From contig DRFJ01000052.1 in NCBI GenBank assembly GCA_011050615.1, positions 75,573 to 121,939 on the forward strand: 46,367 nt of DNA. The letters are read 5' to 3'. Shown here in pieces: positions 43,049-46,367 of this stretch; position 1 is the stretch's first letter, and every line of letters begins with the position of its first letter. A program made the translations under genes and the position numbers. This stretch comes from Bacteroidota bacterium. Its GTDB lineage: Bacteria; Bacteroidota; Bacteroidia; Bacteroidales; VadinHA17. The notes beneath the pieces are model-generated. The model saw nothing but the letters and a program-made list of their open reading frames with translations, was not told where the DNA came from and ran no database searches.

Positions 43049-43960
43049 TCAAACCTGAATTACCGAGCCTTCTTCAGCTGCAATGGTTTGTGGAAATATT
43101 TTTCTTGCTTCTTCCAGGAGAATACTCACATCCCTGTACCTCGCTGAAAAATGGCCTATGATCAGTTTACCTGCTCCTGCATCCCTTGCTATCATGGCTG
43201 CCTGTTCCGAAGTTGAATGCCCCGTTCTGACAGCCAGTTCCTTGTTTCCGGAATCAAAAGTGGCTTCATGATACAGCAGGTTAACATCACGGACAAAGTC
43301 CGAAAGTCTCATGAAATATGCCGTATCGCTACAATAGGCAAAAGATCTTGGTTTCGGGGGGGGCGTGCTTATTTCACTATTGCGTATAAGATTTCCGTCA
43401 GCATCGTAAAAGTCGGCTCCCTTTTTTATTTTATGTATCTCCGACAATGGAATATTGTATTTATCTATAGCCTCTTTAATTATATTCCTTTCTTTTTCTT
43501 TCTCCCTGAAAAGGAAACCGTAGGAAGGAACGCGGTGCTGCAGCGGCAGGGAAAGGACAGTAACATTCTTATCCTCATGTATTCTAACAGGTTCCATGCC
43601 CCCAAGAGCCACAAATTCTATATCGAAATTAAGATGGATGTCAAAATCCGTCAGGTGTGTAAAGAGTATTTCCCTGAAGGAGGCCGGTGCATATAATCTC
43701 AATGGTGATTCGCGACCCGACAGGTTCATTGATGAGAGAAGTCCGTAAAGTCCGAAGACATGATCACCATGCAGGTGGGATATGAATATATGGTGTATGC
43801 GACCGTACTTTATCCTGTACTTTCTGAGCTGCATTTGTGTACCCTCACCACAATCAATCAAAAAAAACCGCTCATGAACATTGAGTACATGAGCGGATGG
43901 ATATCTTTGTGACGTCGGCAGAGCAGAACTGCTGCCCAATATGGTTAATTCAAAAACCAC
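43049..43960 (-). CDS. rnz: Ribonuclease Z
   Basis: RNase Z cuts the 3' trailer of tRNA precursors. The 303-residue metallo-beta-lactamase-fold protein has L-I-D-C-G-E-G-T-Q near residue 34, the zinc-binding I-S-H-L-H-G-D-H-V-F-G-L near 60, a middle C-S-D-T-A-Y-F segment, Y-H-E-A-T-F with the catalytic-type Glu, H-S-T-S-E-Q-A-A and a late I-G-H-F-S-A-R-Y. All the usual zinc ligands appear. Length is normal for bacterial RNase Z. It lies 15 bases after the STAS gene, in the rpsA-STAS-rnz order, and guaA follows with its own promoter. Confidence 0.96.
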   Translation of the reverse strand: MVFELTILGSSSALPTSQRYPSAHVLNVHERFFLIDCGEGTQMQLRKYRIKYGRIHHIFISHLHGDHVFGLYGLLSSMNLSGRESPLRLYAPASFREILFTHLTDFDIHLNFDIEFVALGGMEPVRIHEDKNVTVLSLPLQHRVPSYGFLFREKEKERNIIKEAIDKYNIPLSEIHKIKKGADFYDADGNLIRNSEISTPPPKPRSFAYCSDTAYFMRLSDFVRDVNLLYHEATFDSGNKELAVRTGHSTSEQAAMIARDAGAGKLIIGHFSARYRDVSILLEEARKIFPQTIAAEEGSVIQV

Positions 43961-43975
43961 CCTCCTGGAATGGTC

Positions 43976-44323
43976 TTATGATATCATTTTTTCAGCATCT
44001 GATACAGTATCAGTTATATTAAGTACTGTATCGAGCTGAGAAATTGTTATCAATCTTTCCACAGCGTCATTCAGACCACAAAGGACAAAGGTTCCTCCTG
44101 CATTCTTACAGAGCCTGTTGGCAACCAGTATAGCACTTAGACCTGAAGAATCACAGTATTCGCACTTTTTCAGGTCAAGGATGATGTTTTTTTCACCTTT
44201 ACCTGAGATCAGCACCAACTCTGATTTCAGTGCGGGAGCAACATGAGTATCGAGCTTTTCAGTCTGGACCTGGATCAAAGTGCTGTTGTTTCTGCTTTCA
44301 ATATTAAAATCCATGACTTTCAA
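43976..44323 (-). CDS. STAS-domain anti-sigma factor antagonist-like protein (second copy)
   Basis: The 115-residue STAS protein has L-D-L-K-K-C-E-Y-C-D-S59-S60-G-L-S-A, the switch site that a kinase phosphorylates in SpoIIAA/RsbV proteins, then the A-N-R-L-C-K-N-A helix and a T-F-V-L-C-G-L strand. Two Cys lie right before the switch serines. An ATG three codons in is an alternative start. It is only distantly similar to the STAS protein at 33298. It lies 21 bases after rpsA and 15 before rnz, so it is made together with core translation genes; its kinase is not adjacent, with SiaB at 38 kb the only candidate in the window. Confidence 0.9.
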   Translation of the reverse strand: MKVMDFNIESRNNSTLIQVQTEKLDTHVAPALKSELVLISGKGEKNIILDLKKCEYCDSSGLSAILVANRLCKNAGGTFVLCGLNDAVERLITISQLDTVLNITDTVSDAEKMIS

Positions 44324-44344
44324 AATTTATAAGCTCTAATTTAA

Positions 44345-46367
44345 TTATTTTTTCTCAGATTTGGAAGATTTGTTTTCTTTTTCTTCCATTTTCTCCTTAA
44401 GTGCTGCAAGATCAGTTATATCACCGAGGGTTGTTTTTTCGAGATTAGACTTCAGCTTCTTTGTTGCTCTCCTGGTGGCTGCTGCCTCACTCTTTTTTGC
44501 CCCTTTCTCCGTTGCCCTCTTCTCATCTTCGAATATTCTGCTGTGCGACAGGATTATCTTCTTGGCACTTTTGTTAAATTCTATAACCTTAAACTCGAGC
44601 TTCTCATCAATCTTACCGCTCGTACCATCTTCCTTAACAAGGTGTTTGGGTGTTACAAATCCCTCCACACCATAGGGCAGGGCTACAACGGCACCCTTGT
44701 CAAATACGTCGATTATTGTCCCTTCATGCACGGTATCAACCTCGAATACATCCTCAAATACATCCCATGGATTTTCTTCAAGCTGCTTATGACCAAGGCT
44801 CAGCCTGCGGTTTTCCTTATCTATTTCAAGCACTACCACCTGTATTTCTGAGTCTATGGAAGTGAATTCGGCAGGATGCTTTATTTTCTTTGTCCATGAC
44901 AGATCAGATATGTGTATGAGTCCGTCAACACCTTCTTCAATTTCAACAAAGACACCGAAGTTGGTGAAATTGCGGACTTTGGCAGTATGTTGACTGCCAA
45001 CAGCATATTTTTCTTCAATTTTTCCCCATGGATCCGGCTTAAGTTGTTTAATGCCGAGTGACATCTTACGCTGGTCACGATCAAGTGTCAGTATTACGGC
45101 TTCAACCTCATCACCCACGTTCATAAACTCCTGTGCACTTCTCAGGTGCTGTGACCATGACATTTCAGATACGTGTATCAGTCCTTCCACACCGGGTGCA
45201 ATCTCAACAAAGGCACCGTAATCGGCCATTACAACCACCTTGCCCTTAACCTTGTCACCCACCTTGAGATTTTCATCGAGAGAATCCCACGGGTGTTCGG
45301 TGAGCTGCTTCAGACCAAGTGCGATTCTCTTCTTATCATCATCAAAATCAAGGATCACAACATTGAGTTTCTCATCAAGCTGCACAATCTCTTCGGGATG
45401 ATTCACCCTGCCCCAGGAAAGGTCCGTGATATGAATAAGTCCGTCAACGCCCCCGAGATCAATAAATACCCCGTAGGAAGTGATATTTTTAACCGTACCT
45501 TCAAGAACCTGACCCTTTTCCAGTTTGGCAATGATCTCTTTCTTCTGTGATTCAAGCTCTGCTTCAATGAGAGCCTTGTGTGAGACAACAACATTCTTAA
45601 ATTCATGGTTAATCTTCACAACCTTGAATTCCATTGTTTTGCCAACATATATATCATAATCCCTAATGGGTTTAACGTCTATCTGTGAACCCGGAAGGAA
45701 GGCTTCTATTCCGAATACATCCACTATCATACCGCCTTTGGTACGGCATTTTATATAACCGTTGATAATTTCATCCTTCTCCAGGGCTTCATTGACCCTG
45801 TCCCACGACTTAAGTGCCCTTGCCCTTTTATGCGAGAGCACCAGCTGGCCTTTTTTATCCTCCTGGCTTTCTACATATACTTCCACCTTGTCCCCTACCT
45901 TCAGGCCTGGATTATAGCGAAACTCATTAAGACTTATTACACCTTCGGATTTATAGCCAATATTTATTACAACTTCACGTTTGTTCATTGAAATTACCGT
46001 CCCCTCAATTACCTCATCTTCAGCAATGGTCGACAGGGTTTTGTCGTACATCTCTTCATATTCCTTCTGCCTTGGCGATTTTTCTGTGTCCTCTCTTTCA
46101 AAAGCATCCCAGTCAAATTCCTCAAGCTCCTTGTCCGCCGTATCTTTCCTGGCATCCGTAGCTTCAGCGGAGGCGGAAGCCTCTTCTTTCACTTCTTCAA
46201 CTTTTTCAACATCCTTAGCCTCAGCCTCAGCCTTGACTGCTTCTTCGGTTTTTTCAACAGGCTTTTCTTCCCCAGCCTCAGCCTCAGCCTTGACTGCTTG
46301 TTCGGTTTTTTCAACAGGCTTTTCTTCTTCAGCCTCAGCCTTGACTGCTTCTTCGGCTTTTTCAACA
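44345..46367 (-). CDS. rpsA: 30S ribosomal protein S1, 5' end beyond window
   Basis: S1 binds mRNA and helps initiation, important in a phylum with few Shine-Dalgarno sites. Six S1 (OB-fold) domains are seen in order, with repeated G-V-F-I-D-L, D-G-L-I-H-I-T-D-L-S-W and G-L-K-Q-L type marks in domains 3-6; the first two are more divergent. After the domains comes a short Lys-rich tail. The frame remains open through the window edge: the reading past 46192 (a GTG) encodes an acidic, Ala-, Glu- and Lys-rich N-terminal extension made of degenerate repeats (about 17-19 residues each), so the true start is upstream of base 46367. The gene is therefore partial. STAS and rnz follow within 21 and 15 bases. 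Confidence 0.95.
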   Translation of the reverse strand, partial: VEKAEEAVKAEAEEEKPVEKTEQAVKAEAEAGEEKPVEKTEEAVKAEAEAKDVEKVEEVKEEASASAEATDARKDTADKELEEFDWDAFEREDTEKSPRQKEYEEMYDKTLSTIAEDEVIEGTVISMNKREVVINIGYKSEGVISLNEFRYNPGLKVGDKVEVYVESQEDKKGQLVLSHKRARALKSWDRVNEALEKDEIINGYIKCRTKGGMIVDVFGIEAFLPGSQIDVKPIRDYDIYVGKTMEFKVVKINHEFKNVVVSHKALIEAELESQKKEIIAKLEKGQVLEGTVKNITSYGVFIDLGGVDGLIHITDLSWGRVNHPEEIVQLDEKLNVVILDFDDDKKRIALGLKQLTEHPWDSLDENLKVGDKVKGKVVVMADYGAFVEIAPGVEGLIHVSEMSWSQHLRSAQEFMNVGDEVEAVILTLDRDQRKMSLGIKQLKPDPWGKIEEKYAVGSQHTAKVRNFTNFGVFVEIEEGVDGLIHISDLSWTKKIKHPAEFTSIDSEIQVVVLEIDKENRRLSLGHKQLEENPWDVFEDVFEVDTVHEGTIIDVFDKGAVVALPYGVEGFVTPKHLVKEDGTSGKIDEKLEFKVIEFNKSAKKIILSHSRIFEDEKRATEKGAKKSEAAATRRATKKLKSNLEKTTLGDITDLAALKEKMEEKENKSSKSEKK
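46208..46367 (-). repeat. Tandem degenerate repeat in the S1 N-terminal extension
   Basis: Units beginning with V-E-K-[AT]-E recur at spacings of 48, 57 and 51 bases, reading V-E-K-T-E-E-A-V-K-A-E-A-E plus a short linker (E-E-K-P or G-E-E-K-P). The periods are multiples of three, so copy changes keep the frame. The array runs off the window, so the copy number is unknown. Confidence 0.8.

Noticed and set aside
46190-46192. GTG as the start of rpsA
   Set aside because: The frame continues upstream without a stop and with in-frame repeats to the window edge, so the start is more likely outside the window.

Overview
The window looks like a chromosomal segment of a Bacteroidota bacterium, probably from the Bacteroidales/Marinilabiliales. 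The evidence is the repeated TAnnTTTG -7 promoter box in front of genes, the absence of obvious Shine-Dalgarno sites, and several gene sets typical of this phylum: serC-serA-DUF1015, a BT_3928-type DoxX protein next to tpiA, PD40/TPR surface proteins, an SPFH protein with a small Arc-type protein, and the short serA with an A-Y-G-N-V-G nucleotide loop. I see no mobile element, tRNA, rRNA, CRISPR array or phage gene. Coding density is high and no gene-free stretch exceeds 300 bases.

Layout. 1-2013 (minus): a serine beta-lactamase-fold hydrolase cut by the window edge and a 253-aa protein of unknown function. 2158-6568 (plus): an ankyrin-repeat protein with a probable outer-membrane barrel tail, a lipoprotein, an orphan LarA-family (nickel-pincer racemase) homologue, and a secreted six-hairpin glycosidase-like protein. 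6586-9812 (minus): folP, the c-di-AMP synthase cdaA and a lipoprotein sulfatase. 10006-17900 (plus): a tight run of tmk, DoxX/BT_3928-type membrane protein, tpiA, a 1502-aa exported beta-rich protein of unknown function, and rsmE. 17894-19882 (minus): a 55-aa Arc-type protein, an SPFH protein, a small unknown protein and an ECF sigma factor. 20045-22846 (plus): uvrA. 22892-32807 (minus): two exported unknown proteins, a dihydroorotate dehydrogenase-like enzyme, YggS, the serine pathway genes serC-serA-DUF1015, a ComB-like phosphatase, gcvT and a TPR/PD40 lipoprotein-like protein. 32939-38503: an Hpt protein, a STAS protein, a flavin reductase-like protein and an ABCG-like transporter with a TerB-like N-terminus on the plus strand, facing a siaB-siaC pair on the minus strand. 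38639-46367 (minus): an RlmL-type methyltransferase, an S41 protease, guaA, rnz, a second STAS protein and rpsA, whose 5' end lies beyond the window.

How the genes fit together. Most genes are housekeeping: nucleotide synthesis (tmk, guaA), folate, serine/glycine one-carbon flow (serC, serA, gcvT), glycolysis, translation and repair. The parts least explained by known biology are the signalling-transport neighbourhood at 32.9-38.5 kb (Hpt, STAS, SiaB kinase, SiaC substrate with Thr68 conserved, but no SiaA or SiaD next to them, and a large unusual ABC transporter between them), the orphan LarA homologue inside an envelope-protein operon, and the 1502-aa exported protein embedded in a tmk-tpiA-rsmE operon. 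These are the best candidates for undescribed systems; all functional links among them are inference from proximity.
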